Assembly: GCF_012933445.1 (NCBI RefSeq)
Contig: NZ_JABBNC010000019.1
Coordinates: forward strand, 62,001-126,000
Reading direction: 5' to 3'
Length of the DNA stretch: 64,000 bases
DNA from: Actinoplanes sp. TBRC 11911
GTDB taxonomy: Bacteria; Actinomycetota; Actinomycetes; Mycobacteriales; Micromonosporaceae
Shown: piece after piece, positions 48,813-57,251 of the stretch
How positions within the stretch are numbered: the first letter of the stretch is position 1
How the letters are laid out: every line of letters starts with the position of its first letter
Position numbers and translations under genes: made by a program
The notes under the pieces: generated by a model
The model's input: the letters and a program-made list of their open reading frames with translations, nothing else
The model's database searches: none
What the model was told of the DNA's origin: nothing

Positions 48813-48862
48813 CGGCGCATCGTCGCACCGCGCGTCTTTGGACAGGCTTAAGTGTCGAAGTT

Positions 48863-49603
48863 CTAGCTGAAACGACGACCCTCATCGCGTCGATAGGCCC
48901 ATGCCGCGACTGCCGCGAGCACGACGGTCCACGCGATCAGCGAAGCCACCGAGCCGAGGCTCACGGGGTAGTCGCCGACGGCGGCCCACATCAGTCGCAC
49001 CGCGCCGCCGGTGGGGAGGTAGGGCGCGAGATCCTCGACGAATCCCGGGGCGCCGCCCGGCGCGGTCATCAGCCCGCCCGCGAAGGCCAGCGGGAAGAAC
49101 AGCACCTGGGCGACCACGATCGCCGCCTTCGACGGGAGCGAATAGCCGATCGAGAGTCCCATCAGGATGAACGGCACCGCGATCAACGCGGTCACCCCGG
49201 CCGCGGCCAGGAATTCGAGTGGCGTCACCGTGGCGGCGGTCAGGAATGCCGCGATCAGCACCACCGGAAGCAGCGCGAACACCATCAGGCACAGGCCCGA
49301 AATGATGCGCCCGGCAAACCGCGGAAAAGCACCGACCGGCAGCGTACGCACGTACGGATCCCAGGGCTGCACGCGGTCTTCGGAGACTCCTATGCCGTAC
49401 TGGAAAAGGTTTGTGCTCATCACCGCGAAGGTAATCATCGAAGCGGTGGCGTAGGTGGCGCCCTGCGGATCGTCGCCGGCGAACGGGACCACGAATGCGA
49501 GCATCGACGCGGCCGGCCAGAACGAGCTGCCGATGACGGCGATCGGAATGCGGAAGGTCTCGAGGATCTGGAACTTGGCGTGGGTCAGGGTGAGCGAGGT
49601 CAT
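48863..49603 (-). CDS. ABC-2 type transporter permease
   Basis: The protein has 246 residues with six membrane helices (FRIPIAVIGSSFWPAASMLAFVVPF through VASLIAWTVVLAAVAAWAYRRDEG). The N-terminus HAKFQILETFRIP is typical for small-drug or antibiotic exporters of the DrrB class. The ATG overlaps the ATPase stop (ATGA). It is the last gene of a four-gene operon. Substrate unknown. Confidence 0.82.
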   Translation of the reverse strand: MTSLTLTHAKFQILETFRIPIAVIGSSFWPAASMLAFVVPFAGDDPQGATYATASMITFAVMSTNLFQYGIGVSEDRVQPWDPYVRTLPVGAFPRFAGRIISGLCLMVFALLPVVLIAAFLTAATVTPLEFLAAAGVTALIAVPFILMGLSIGYSLPSKAAIVVAQVLFFPLAFAGGLMTAPGGAPGFVEDLAPYLPTGGAVRLMWAAVGDYPVSLGSVASLIAWTVVLAAVAAWAYRRDEGRRFS

Positions 49604-50487
49604 CGGGCTGTCTCCATGGCCGGCGCTTCGGTGAGGGTGAGGAAGGCCTCCTCCAGCGAGGTGGGACGCACCTCCAGGTCGGTGAACGCGACGTCGTGCC
49701 GGACCAGGTCGCGGACGAGCTGGTCGGAGTCCGGTGTGATGAGGTGCAGCCGGTCGCCGTCCCGCTCGACGTTGATCACACCGTCCAGCTGAGGCAACGA
49801 CGCGTCGGAGGTGAGACTGACCCGGCGGATGGCGACCAGGCCACGGATCGCCGGCACGGTGTCGTCGGCGAGCACCCGGCCGCCCCCGATCACCACCACC
49901 CGCTGGGCCAAGGCCTCGACCTCCTCCAGGTAGTGGCTGGTCAGCACCACCGTCCCGCCGTCGGTGTGGAACGACCGGATGCCCTCCCACAGGGACCGCC
50001 GCGCCTCGACGTCCAGTCCCGTGGTCGGCTCGTCCAGGAACACGATGCGCGGCTTGCCGAGGAACGCCAGCGCGACGGCCACTCGCCGTTTCTGCCCGCC
50101 GGAGAGTCCACCGGTCTGCCGGCGTACGAGATCGGTCAGGCCGAAGCGGTCCAGCAGCTCGTCTCGCGTCATCGGGTCGGCATAGTGCGCTCGTACGAAA
50201 TCGACGACCTCACCGACGCGCAGCGAGGCGGGCAGACCGGTTTCTTGTGGAGTTACCCCGAGTAATCGGCGCGAGGCCGGCAGGCGAGGATCGCCGCCGC
50301 ACAGCTCGACCACCCCGGAGGTCGGTCTTCGGATGCCGATGAGCAGGTTGACCAGGGTGCTCTTGCCGGCGCCGTTCGGACCGAGCAGGCCGACCAGCTC
50401 ACCGGCCGTGACGTCGAGCGAGACGCGGTCGAGGGCCAGGGTGTCGCCGTAGCGGCGGGTCACCTCGACCGTGCGGGCCAGGATCAT
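49600..50487 (-). CDS. ABC transporter ATP-binding protein (DrrA-like)
   Basis: The protein has 295 residues. Walker A is GPNGAGKST, the Q-loop is GVTPQETGLP, the signature is LSGGQKRR, Walker B is IVFLDEPTTGLD and the switch His lies in LTSHYLEEVEALA. A C-terminal domain of about 80 residues (DLEVRPTSLEEAFLTLT) is typical of the drug-export subfamily. It overlaps the regulator gene by 4 bases and the permease gene by 4 bases. Confidence 0.9.
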   Translation of the reverse strand: MILARTVEVTRRYGDTLALDRVSLDVTAGELVGLLGPNGAGKSTLVNLLIGIRRPTSGVVELCGGDPRLPASRRLLGVTPQETGLPASLRVGEVVDFVRAHYADPMTRDELLDRFGLTDLVRRQTGGLSGGQKRRVAVALAFLGKPRIVFLDEPTTGLDVEARRSLWEGIRSFHTDGGTVVLTSHYLEEVEALAQRVVVIGGGRVLADDTVPAIRGLVAIRRVSLTSDASLPQLDGVINVERDGDRLHLITPDSDQLVRDLVRHDVAFTDLEVRPTSLEEAFLTLTEAPAMETAR

Positions 50488-50810
50488 GACTCCTCCAAGG
50501 GGTTGAGCAGGGCACGAAGGGCGGCGGTGTACTCGTCGAAGGCGAGCCGGCCGCGGCGGGTGAGCCGGACCAGCGTGGTGGGGGTGCGGCCGTGATGGGT
50601 CTTGGTGACCTCGACGTAGCCGGCGTCCTCGAGCTTGCGCAGATGCACCGAGAGGTTGCCGGCGGTCATGCGAAGGGAGTCCTGCAGCCTCGGGAAGGTG
50701 ACCCGGTCGTCCTCCCGCAGGACGGACAGGGCGGACACCACGCGAAGCCTCGCTTGAGCGTGAATGACCGGGTCAAGCTCGGTGACCTGCGGGTCGATGC
50801 CGTCGCTCAT
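50484..50810 (-). CDS. Small winged-helix transcriptional regulator of the ABC exporter
   Basis: The protein has 108 residues. A MarR/ArsR-like winged helix (VIHAQARLRVVSALSVLREDDRVTFPRLQDSLRMTAGNLSVHLRKLEDAGYVEVTKTHHGRTPTTLVRLTRRGRLAF) resembles the single-domain HTH family that commonly controls its own ABC operon. It probably binds the palindrome at 51447-51463. It overlaps both neighbours by 4 bases. Confidence 0.85.
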   Translation of the reverse strand: MSDGIDPQVTELDPVIHAQARLRVVSALSVLREDDRVTFPRLQDSLRMTAGNLSVHLRKLEDAGYVEVTKTHHGRTPTTLVRLTRRGRLAFDEYTAALRALLNPLEES

Positions 50811-51439
50811 CGCAGCCGCAGCCAGCCGATGAGGCCGGTGAGCAGCAGGGCGCCGCCGCCGAGGACCGCGACGATCAACGAGTGCCAGCCCGGCCCGATC
50901 ACGATGCCGACCAGGTTGATCACGCTGGTCCAGGCGCCCAGGTAGAACAGGTCGCGGTTGTTCCACAGTGCACCGCCGGCCATGTGCAGCGCGCCGGCCA
51001 GCGCCACCATGCCGCCCGCCCAGAGCAGGCTCGACCTCTCCTCCGGCAGGTCGTCGGCGAACAGGCTGAACAGTGTCACCATGCAGGCGAACGAGATCGC
51101 CCAGGTCAGGCCGTAATACAACCCCTGCCGTGAGGTCGGGCCGCTCAGGATGCGCGCGTGCCGGGTGCCCACCACGCCGGTCACGACGCCGGCCGCGATG
51201 ATCAGGAGCAGCAACAGGTTGAGCGGCACGAAGCTCGGCAGGTCGACGGTGACGTGGCCGTTCGGCCCGTAGCGCAGGAACAGCGCGCCGAAGCCGATCA
51301 GCCAGGCGAAGCCCCACGGCCAGAGCATCAGCCGTGGGTCGGGGGTGATGTCGCGGACGAGATTTGCCCGCTCGCGCTGGATCAGAGCGAGCGACTCCGC
51401 CGGGTCGCCGAGGGGTAAGTCATCGTCGGTGAGTGCCAT
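50807..51439 (-). CDS. Membrane protein, first gene of the ABC exporter operon
   Basis: The protein has 210 residues from ATG 51439 (a longer frame starts at 51481). A soluble N-terminus of about 40 residues with a helical segment (PAESLALIQRERANLVRDI) is followed by six helices (LMLWPWGFAWLIGFGALFL to GGALLLTGLIGWLRL). The family is unknown to me by name but is regularly found before this regulator type. No Shine-Dalgarno sequence is visible, and TAAAGT 7 bases upstream suggests a leaderless mRNA. Confidence 0.7.
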   Translation of the reverse strand: MALTDDDLPLGDPAESLALIQRERANLVRDITPDPRLMLWPWGFAWLIGFGALFLRYGPNGHVTVDLPSFVPLNLLLLLIIAAGVVTGVVGTRHARILSGPTSRQGLYYGLTWAISFACMVTLFSLFADDLPEERSSLLWAGGMVALAGALHMAGGALWNNRDLFYLGAWTSVINLVGIVIGPGWHSLIVAVLGGGALLLTGLIGWLRLR

Positions 51440-51446
51440 GCAAAGA

Positions 51447-51486
51447 ACTTTACGGCATAAAGTCAAAGAGGTTTGTGCCATAAAGT
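51447..51486. promoter_or_regulatory. Palindromic operator of the ABC exporter operon
   Basis: ACTTTA-CGGCA-TAAAGT (51447-51463) is a perfect 6+6 inverted repeat. A further half site TAAAGT lies at 51481-51486, 23 bp away in direct orientation within the longer match G(G/C)CATAAAGT. On the minus strand the proximal half (TAAAGT, 51452-51447) also sits where the -10 of a leaderless gene would be. Binding by the regulator at 50484-50810 would block transcription. Confidence 0.65.
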
Positions 51487-51493
51487 TGACAGC

Positions 51494-53494
51494 TCATGCG
51501 ATCGCGTCCGGCAGCGGTTTCGCGTGTACGACCGTGAGCCGCGAGACGGCGCGCGTCAGCACCACGTACAGCCGGTTCAAGCCGCGTGCCTCCGCCGCGA
51601 CGATGTCGGCCGGCTCGTGCACCACCACGTGGTCGTACTCCAAGCCCTTGACCAGCGTGGCCGGCACCACCGTGACGCGCGCGTCGGTGTCGATGTCGTC
51701 CGGCACCGCGTTGTCGATGCCGGCCGCCGCGAGATGCGCGCGCAGCCGGTCCACCGCGGTGTCCGCCGCGATCACCGCGACCGAGCCCTCGTGCCCGAGC
51801 GCCGCGGTGACCTCGACCAGCGTCTCGGCGTCCAGATCGGACGGTTCGCCCACCTCGGTGATCACCAGGTCACCGTCGCGACGCAGCGAAACCGCCTCCG
51901 GTACATCCACCGCCAACGCCGGCAGCAGGCGATTGGCCAGAGCCAGCACGGCCTCCGGTACGCGGAAACCGACGGTCAGCGGCACGACGGCAGCGTCCGG
52001 CTTGCCCAGATGCGCGAGCGTGACCCGCCAATCCGAGGCGGCCCACGGCGCCGTGCCCTGCGCCAGGTCACCAAGCAGCGTGATCGAGCCGTGCTCGCTG
52101 CGCCGCGCGATGGCCCGCGCCTGCATCTGTGAGATGTCCTGCGCCTCGTCGACCACCACGTGCCCGAAGCTCGTCTCGCGCTGCAGCAGCCCGGTCGCCT
52201 CGTCGATCAGCACCAGGTCGGCGGCGCTGAACTTCGCCGCCTTGACCGTGCGCGGCGGCTTCGGCCAGCGGATCGCCTCGCGTTCGTCCTCGGTCAGGAT
52301 CCCGTCCGCCGCGGACGGATCGACCAGCACGTCCACCACCAGCGCCGTCGCCGTGACCGCGGGCCAGCACGTGTCGAGGAACGAGGTCACCGGCGCCACC
52401 TTGCTCATCCGGCGCAGCCAGGCATCGGTCGGCGAGTTGCCGGTGCGGTACTCGGACTGGCGTTGCAGCAGGCCGACCACCCGGGCGCGGACCCGCTCGC
52501 GGCCCACCTCGTACGGCAGGTTCTCGCGCCGGGCCTCGTCCACGATCCGGCGCAGCGGTTCCGGATCGATGCGCCACCGGTACGAGCCGTCCGACACCAT
52601 GATCGGCTCGGTGGGCTTGACCAGCCGGTCCCAGAGCGCCTTGCGCAACACCTCGGCCATCCGCACGTCGTGCTTGACCAGGATGGCTTTCTCGTCGTCG
52701 GTGGCCCGGACCGGCACCCGGGCGATCAGCTCGTCGACGGTGCTCTGCTGCACCTCGATCTCGCCGAGGGCGGGCAGCACCGCGGAGATGTAGGACAGGA
52801 AGGCCGTGTTCGGCCCGACGATCAGCACGCCGGACCGGCGCAGCCGCTCGCGGTGCAGATAGAGCAGGAAGGCCGCCCGGTGCAGGCCGACCGCGGTCTT
52901 ACCGGTGCCGGGCGCGCCCTGCACGCAGATCGAGTCCTCCAGGTCGGCGCGGACCAGCTCGTCCTGCTCCGGCTGGATGGTGGCGACGATGTCCCGCATC
53001 GGGCCGACGCGCGGCCGCTCGATCTCGGCGGTCAGGATCCGGCTCTTGGTGCCGAGCTCTTCGCCACGGTCCAGGTGCTCGTCCTCGAAGCTGGTCAGCT
53101 CACCCCGGACGAACCCGAACCGGCGGCGGGTGGCCACGCCCTGCGGATCGCGCACGCTGGCCCGGTAGAAACTGCGGCTCAGCGGCGCCCGCCAGTCCAG
53201 CACCATGGGCTCGCCGGCGTCATCGGTGACGTGCCGGCGGCCCACGTGGTAGGCGCTTTCGTCGATGTCGAGCCGCCCGAAGAACAGCGGCGTCGTCGGG
53301 TCGTCGGCGAGCTCGGCCACCCGCTTGGACAGTTGCCGTCCGAGCGACTCGGCGGCGAACGAGTCGCCGGCCACCTCGGAGCCGGACGAGAAGAGAGCCT
53401 CGGCGCGGCCGCGCATCCGGGCGAGGGCGGCGCGGGACTCGCTGAGGTGGTGGCGTTCGTCGGCCAGTTCGCGGTCGAGATCTGGTGCGGGCAC
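51494..53494 (-). CDS. helD: HelD-type UvrD/Rep-family helicase (RNA polymerase recycling factor)
   Basis: The protein has 666 residues from GTG 53494 (GAGG upstream). The N-terminal helical arm (DLDRELADERHHLSESRAALARMRGRAEAL) precedes an SF1 core: Walker A GAPGTGKTA, Walker B VVVDEAQDIS, motif KGLEYDHVVVHEP and RLYVVLTRA. Length and arm match actinobacterial HelD proteins, which pull stalled RNA polymerase off DNA and can lower rifampicin sensitivity. An alternative is another short UvrD-like helicase. Single gene. Confidence 0.78.
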   Translation of the reverse strand: MPAPDLDRELADERHHLSESRAALARMRGRAEALFSSGSEVAGDSFAAESLGRQLSKRVAELADDPTTPLFFGRLDIDESAYHVGRRHVTDDAGEPMVLDWRAPLSRSFYRASVRDPQGVATRRRFGFVRGELTSFEDEHLDRGEELGTKSRILTAEIERPRVGPMRDIVATIQPEQDELVRADLEDSICVQGAPGTGKTAVGLHRAAFLLYLHRERLRRSGVLIVGPNTAFLSYISAVLPALGEIEVQQSTVDELIARVPVRATDDEKAILVKHDVRMAEVLRKALWDRLVKPTEPIMVSDGSYRWRIDPEPLRRIVDEARRENLPYEVGRERVRARVVGLLQRQSEYRTGNSPTDAWLRRMSKVAPVTSFLDTCWPAVTATALVVDVLVDPSAADGILTEDEREAIRWPKPPRTVKAAKFSAADLVLIDEATGLLQRETSFGHVVVDEAQDISQMQARAIARRSEHGSITLLGDLAQGTAPWAASDWRVTLAHLGKPDAAVVPLTVGFRVPEAVLALANRLLPALAVDVPEAVSLRRDGDLVITEVGEPSDLDAETLVEVTAALGHEGSVAVIAADTAVDRLRAHLAAAGIDNAVPDDIDTDARVTVVPATLVKGLEYDHVVVHEPADIVAAEARGLNRLYVVLTRAVSRLTVVHAKPLPDAIA

Positions 53495-53656
53495 GGGTCA
53501 TCCTCGCGGGCTCGAAACGGCTGCTCCGCGTTTCCGTCGGGCGCTGGGCGGCCCTCGGCGCGGGGACGTCCGCTGCGGTGCATGCTCACCACGGCCGTCA
53601 AGCGAGCCCTCCACGTTACGCCCCACCAGCCCCCCACCCCACCGAATTACCACCTC

Positions 53657-53688
53657 TCGACACTCGAGCAACTTAAGAATATTCTTAA
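53657..53688 (+). promoter_or_regulatory. Promoter and operator of the higBA module
   Basis: TTAAGAATATTCTTAA (53673-53688) is a perfect 16-bp palindrome. It covers a possible -10 TATTCT (53680-53685) that follows TCGACA (53657-53662) after 17 bases. GGAGG at 53692 and the toxin start follow at once. Autorepression by the HigA antitoxin is the natural reading. Confidence 0.65.
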
Positions 53689-53702
53689 CCTGGAGGTGGG
53701 TG

Positions 53703-54086
53703 ATGGAGTGGGAAATCTTGATGACCGAGCAGGTCGAAAAGTTCCTGGACGCGCTTTACGGCGCTGACCGCAGCACCCACAGTCTGGTAAACCAAGCCAT
53801 ACTCATTCTGGAACGAAACGGACCGGGCGAAGGCAGGCCGCTTGTTGACAGCATCACGGCCTCGCAGCTCTCCAACATGAAGGAGCTGCGACCACCCTCC
53901 GCCGGTCGGACCGAGGTACGGATTCTCTTCGTCTTCGATCCGTGGCGATCCGCGGTGTTATTGGTCGCGGGCGACAAGTCGGGCCAATGGAACCGTTGGT
54001 ACAGGCAGGCGATTCCAGAAGCCGAGGAGTTGTACGCGCTCTACTTGAAAGAGCGGCTGGGGGACGTGGCAGATGAGCGGGACTAA
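53703..54086 (+). CDS. higB: HigB/RelE-superfamily toxin (Gp49-like)
   Basis: The protein has 127 residues. ATG 53703 has GGAGG 6 bases upstream (GTG 53700 also possible). The Gp49/HigB fold is seen in EILMTEQVEKFLDAL, LKELRPPSAGRTEVRILFVFDPWRSAVLLVAGDKSGQWNRWY and EELYALYLKER. Toxins of this family cut ribosome-bound mRNA. The toxin precedes the antitoxin, the usual hig order. Base use is less G/C-biased than nearby genes and codon 86 is TTA, which may mark horizontal arrival. Confidence 0.85.
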   Translation: MEWEILMTEQVEKFLDALYGADRSTHSLVNQAILILERNGPGEGRPLVDSITASQLSNMKELRPPSAGRTEVRILFVFDPWRSAVLLVAGDKSGQWNRWYRQAIPEAEELYALYLKERLGDVADERD

Positions 54087-54393
54087 GCGCTGGCGGGACA
54101 CCGACCACCTCGATCGGGCCGTGGAGAGCGCAGGCGGTGCGGACGCGTTCGACGCCGGTGTCGGGGAGATGCTAGACCACGCGCGCGGCTGGCGGCTCGC
54201 CGAGCTCCGCCGTCGACGGGAGATGACGCAGGAGCAGGTCGCGAGGCGAATGGGGATCTCGGTCGCCCGGGTCTCGCAGATCGAGGCGGGTGATGTGTCG
54301 ACCCAGGACGTACTCGCACGATATGTCGCCGCTCTCGGCGGCACGCTCAAGCTGATCGCCGATTTCGGGGACGAGCAGCTCAAGGTGGCGTGA
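54073..54393 (+). CDS. higA: HigA/XRE-type antitoxin
   Basis: The protein has 106 residues and its ATG lies 14 bases inside the toxin gene. A helix-turn-helix (LRRRREMTQEQVARRMGISVARVSQIEAGDVST) is followed by the family ending VLARYVAALGGTLKLIADFG. The N-terminal 45 residues should bind and neutralise HigB. It probably represses the module through the palindrome at 53673-53688. Confidence 0.87.
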   Translation: MSGTKRWRDTDHLDRAVESAGGADAFDAGVGEMLDHARGWRLAELRRRREMTQEQVARRMGISVARVSQIEAGDVSTQDVLARYVAALGGTLKLIADFGDEQLKVA

Positions 54394-54489
54394 GGACATG
54401 GCTGCGGCCGGGCTGAACAATGGGTTCATGACCGACTGCAGCGAGCGGCGCTCAGCCCCACCTCCCGACGGCCGTTCGGAGGCCCAGTC

Positions 54490-55071
54490 ATGACGGACGG
54501 GCCTTTCTCGTCGCCCGGGGTTCGGGTCAGCGATCCGCAGGTCATGCGTGCGCTGGCCCACCCCGCTCGAATCGAGATCATGGACTATCTCCACAACAAC
54601 GATGCGGGCGTGACCGCGACCGAGTGCGCCGGCCGGGTCGGGCTCTCGCCCAGTGCGACCAGCTACCACCTGCGGGAACTCGCCAAGTACGGGCTCGTCG
54701 AGCAGGCGGCCAGCCGCGGCGACGGGCGCGAGCGAGTCTGGCGCGCCGCCGCCCGCAACATGCGGTTCCGGGCCGAACCGGATCAGCCCGGTGCGAAGGA
54801 GGCCGAGCGGACACTCGCGGACGCGTACCTCACCAATGATTTTCAGAAGATGCATGACTGGGCGGCCCGCGAAGGCGACGAACCCGAGGCGTGGCGCGAG
54901 GCGAGCCTGCTGTCGCGCATGCACCTGTTGCTGACCGCGGAGGAGCTCGCCGAGGTGAACAAGCAGGTCATGGCCGTTCTGGAACCGTATCGCGCACGTG
55001 AACGCGAGGCCGGCGCGCCGGAGGGGGCCCGCCGGGTGCTGATGCACTACCTGGTCTTCCCGGACGCATAG
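54490..55071 (+). CDS. ArsR-family transcriptional regulator
   Basis: The protein has 193 residues. A winged helix (VMRALAHPARIEIMDYLHNNDAGVTATECAGRVGLSPSATSYHLRELAKYGLVEQ) is followed by a helical C-terminal domain of about 90 residues. No metal-binding cysteine pair is present in the usual helix, so it is more likely a sensor of an organic ligand. It lies 41 bases upstream of an MFS exporter gene whose start is covered by a long inverted repeat, the presumed operator. Confidence 0.87.
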   Translation: MTDGPFSSPGVRVSDPQVMRALAHPARIEIMDYLHNNDAGVTATECAGRVGLSPSATSYHLRELAKYGLVEQAASRGDGRERVWRAAARNMRFRAEPDQPGAKEAERTLADAYLTNDFQKMHDWAAREGDEPEAWREASLLSRMHLLLTAEELAEVNKQVMAVLEPYRAREREAGAPEGARRVLMHYLVFPDA

Positions 55072-55087
55072 AGGGGCTTGCATCCGA

Positions 55088-55127
55088 AGATGTGAAGGAA
55101 TAACTTCGAAGTGTGTCCTTCACATCT
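55088..55127. promoter_or_regulatory. Nested inverted repeat over the MFS gene start
   Basis: AGATGTGAAGGA (55088-55099) and TCCTTCACATCT (55116-55127) are perfectly complementary, and CTTCGAAG (55104-55111) is a palindrome in the exact middle. The right arm lies inside the MFS coding sequence and the left arm holds the only Shine-Dalgarno-like GAAGGA. It can act as an ArsR operator in DNA and as a hairpin hiding the ribosome site in RNA. Confidence 0.75.
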
Positions 55128-56342
55128 GGCACGACGCGCTGGGCCGACGTCTCCCTCATCGCGGGGGCGCGCGGCATCTCGGTCCTAGGTGACTTCCTCG
55201 CGGCGACGACCCTGGCGCTCGTGCTCCAGCAGCGGGGGCATGGCGGCCTGGCGGTCTCCGGGTTGCTGATCGCGGCGAGCCTGCCGCTGGCCCTGCTGGC
55301 CCCGATCGGCGGCCGGCTGGCCGACCGGGTTGACAGCCGCACGATCCTGGTTCTCACCGGCCTGGCGCAGGCCGCGATCTGCGCGTGGCTCGCGTTCACC
55401 GGCAACCCGGTGCTGATCATCGCGCTGGTCGCGGCGCTGGCGAGCGGGCTGGCGCTCACCCAGCCGACGACGTCCGCGCTGCTGCCGAGCATGGCCAGCC
55501 AGGACGATCTGCCCAAGGCGAGTGGCCTGGTGCAGACCGCCGGGATGATCGGCATGCTGGTCGCGCCCGCGCTCGCCGGCCTTCTGGTGGGGCAGACCGG
55601 GGCGCGGCTGCCGCTGCTGGTGGACGCCGCGAGCTATCTGGCGCTGGTCGTCGCGGGCCTGTGCGTGAAGACCCGTCGTCGCGGCGCCACCGCCCAAGCG
55701 GGCGCGACGCCGATCGCGTGGCGTCTGCGCGACGGCCGCACGCTGTTCGCCGCGGTCGTGGCGATCACCGCGGTCGTCGCCGGCGTCGGCGCGATCAACG
55801 TGGTCGACGTGTTCTTCATCCGGGACACGCTGCACGCCTCCACCACGCTGTACGGGCTGGTCTCGGCCGCGTGGATGGCCGGCATGGTGCTCGGCAGCAT
55901 CGGCTTCGGACGTCTGCGGCGCGAGCGGATCACCGTGCCGGGCCTGCTGGCGCTCGCCGCCGGGGCGTGCACGGCGGTGTTGCTCGCGGCGGCCGTGCCC
56001 GGGGCCGGGTGGATGCTTCCGCTCTGGGTCGCCGGGGGCATCTGCAACGGCGGCGTCAGCGTATTCATCACGGTGATCATCGCGAGTCGCGCTCCCGCCG
56101 TCGCGCACGGACGCGCGTTCGCCGTCTTCGGTGCCGCGGTGCAGGGTGGCAGCCTGTTCGGGCTTCTGCTCGCCGGCCCGCTCGTCGAGGTGGTCGACCC
56201 GCGCATCCTCATCGCTGCCCTGGGCGCCGCCGGGCTGATCGCCGCGGCCGCCTGCATCCCCCTCGTGCGTCTGCGAAATGAAACACTCTCGCGTCCGCCG
56301 GTCGACGAGAGGACCTTGGTGGGGGATAGCGTCGGAGCATGA
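55113..56342 (+). CDS. Major facilitator superfamily exporter
   Basis: The protein has 409 residues from GTG 55113. Twelve predicted helices and the MFS loop motif GGRLADRVDSRTIL between helices 2 and 3 place it among drug or metabolite exporters. It is preceded by an ArsR regulator that probably controls it. Its end overlaps mqnA by 4 bases (ATGA), so the exporter and a core menaquinone gene may share an mRNA. Confidence 0.85.
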   Translation: MSFTSGTTRWADVSLIAGARGISVLGDFLAATTLALVLQQRGHGGLAVSGLLIAASLPLALLAPIGGRLADRVDSRTILVLTGLAQAAICAWLAFTGNPVLIIALVAALASGLALTQPTTSALLPSMASQDDLPKASGLVQTAGMIGMLVAPALAGLLVGQTGARLPLLVDAASYLALVVAGLCVKTRRRGATAQAGATPIAWRLRDGRTLFAAVVAITAVVAGVGAINVVDVFFIRDTLHASTTLYGLVSAAWMAGMVLGSIGFGRLRRERITVPGLLALAAGACTAVLLAAAVPGAGWMLPLWVAGGICNGGVSVFITVIIASRAPAVAHGRAFAVFGAAVQGGSLFGLLLAGPLVEVVDPRILIAALGAAGLIAAAACIPLVRLRNETLSRPPVDERTLVGDSVGA

Positions 56343-57187
56343 GCGACAACATCCGGCCCCGTGTAGGGCACATCCAGTTCCTCAACTGTTTGCCGATCTA
56401 CTGGGGCCTGATGCGCTCCGGCGCTCTGCTCGACGTCGATCTGTACAAGGACACGCCGGACAAACTCAACAACGATCTGGTCGCCGGCAAGCTTGATATC
56501 GGCCCGATCAGCCTCGTCGAATACCTACGCCACGCGGACGAGCTACTTCTGCTGCCGAACCTCGCGGTCGGCAGCGACGGCCCGGTCCTCTCGGTCAACT
56601 TAATCTCGACTCGTCCGCTCAACGAGCTTGACGGCCGCCCGGTGGCACTCGGTTCAACTTCGCGCACCGGCGTCCTTCTGGCCCAGATGTTGCTTGCCGA
56701 AAAATACGGTGCCGAACCCTCCTACTTCCGGTGCCCGCCCGAGCTCAACCAGATGCTGCTGGAGGCCGACGCCGGCGTGCTGATCGGCGACCCGGCGCTG
56801 CGGGCCATGCACGACGAGCCGACCAGCGGCCTGCAGGTCATCGACCTCGGGGAGGCGTGGAAGGAGTGGACCGGTCTACCGATGGTGTTCGCGGTGTGGG
56901 CGGTCCGGAAGGACTTCGCGGCGAACCACCCGGGAGCGGTCAAGGACGTGCACGACGCGTTCCAGCGCTCCCGCGATCTCTGCCTGACCGAGCTCGACGA
57001 GGCGGCGGCCGCGGCGGCGCGCTGGGAGAGCTTCGACGCACCGACCCTGGCCAACTACTTCCGGGTCCTCGACTTCTCGCTGGGCGACCGCCAGATCGAG
57101 GGGTTGCGCGAGTTCGCCCGCCGGGCAGCGGCCCGCGGCGAGGTGCCCGCGCTCCCGGCGGACGGTCCGCTGTTCGCCGAGGTCTAA
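56339..57187 (+). CDS. mqnA: Chorismate dehydratase (menaquinone biosynthesis)
   Basis: The protein has 282 residues. It has the periplasmic-binding-like fold of MqnA: RVGHIQFLNCLPIYWGL, LDIGPISLVEYLRHADE, GSTSRTGVLLAQMLL, AGVLIGDPALR and GLPMVFAVWAVRKDF. It removes water from chorismate to start the futalosine route. It contains one TTA codon (codon 88). Translational coupling to the upstream MFS gene is unexpected for a housekeeping enzyme; an internal promoter is likely. Confidence 0.94.
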   Translation: MSDNIRPRVGHIQFLNCLPIYWGLMRSGALLDVDLYKDTPDKLNNDLVAGKLDIGPISLVEYLRHADELLLLPNLAVGSDGPVLSVNLISTRPLNELDGRPVALGSTSRTGVLLAQMLLAEKYGAEPSYFRCPPELNQMLLEADAGVLIGDPALRAMHDEPTSGLQVIDLGEAWKEWTGLPMVFAVWAVRKDFAANHPGAVKDVHDAFQRSRDLCLTELDEAAAAAARWESFDAPTLANYFRVLDFSLGDRQIEGLREFARRAAARGEVPALPADGPLFAEV

Positions 57188-57251
57188 ACCCTTCCTCCCG
57201 TACGCGACGGGGCAGCGGCCGCCTTCCGCTACCCCGTTGCGGGCCCCGCGG

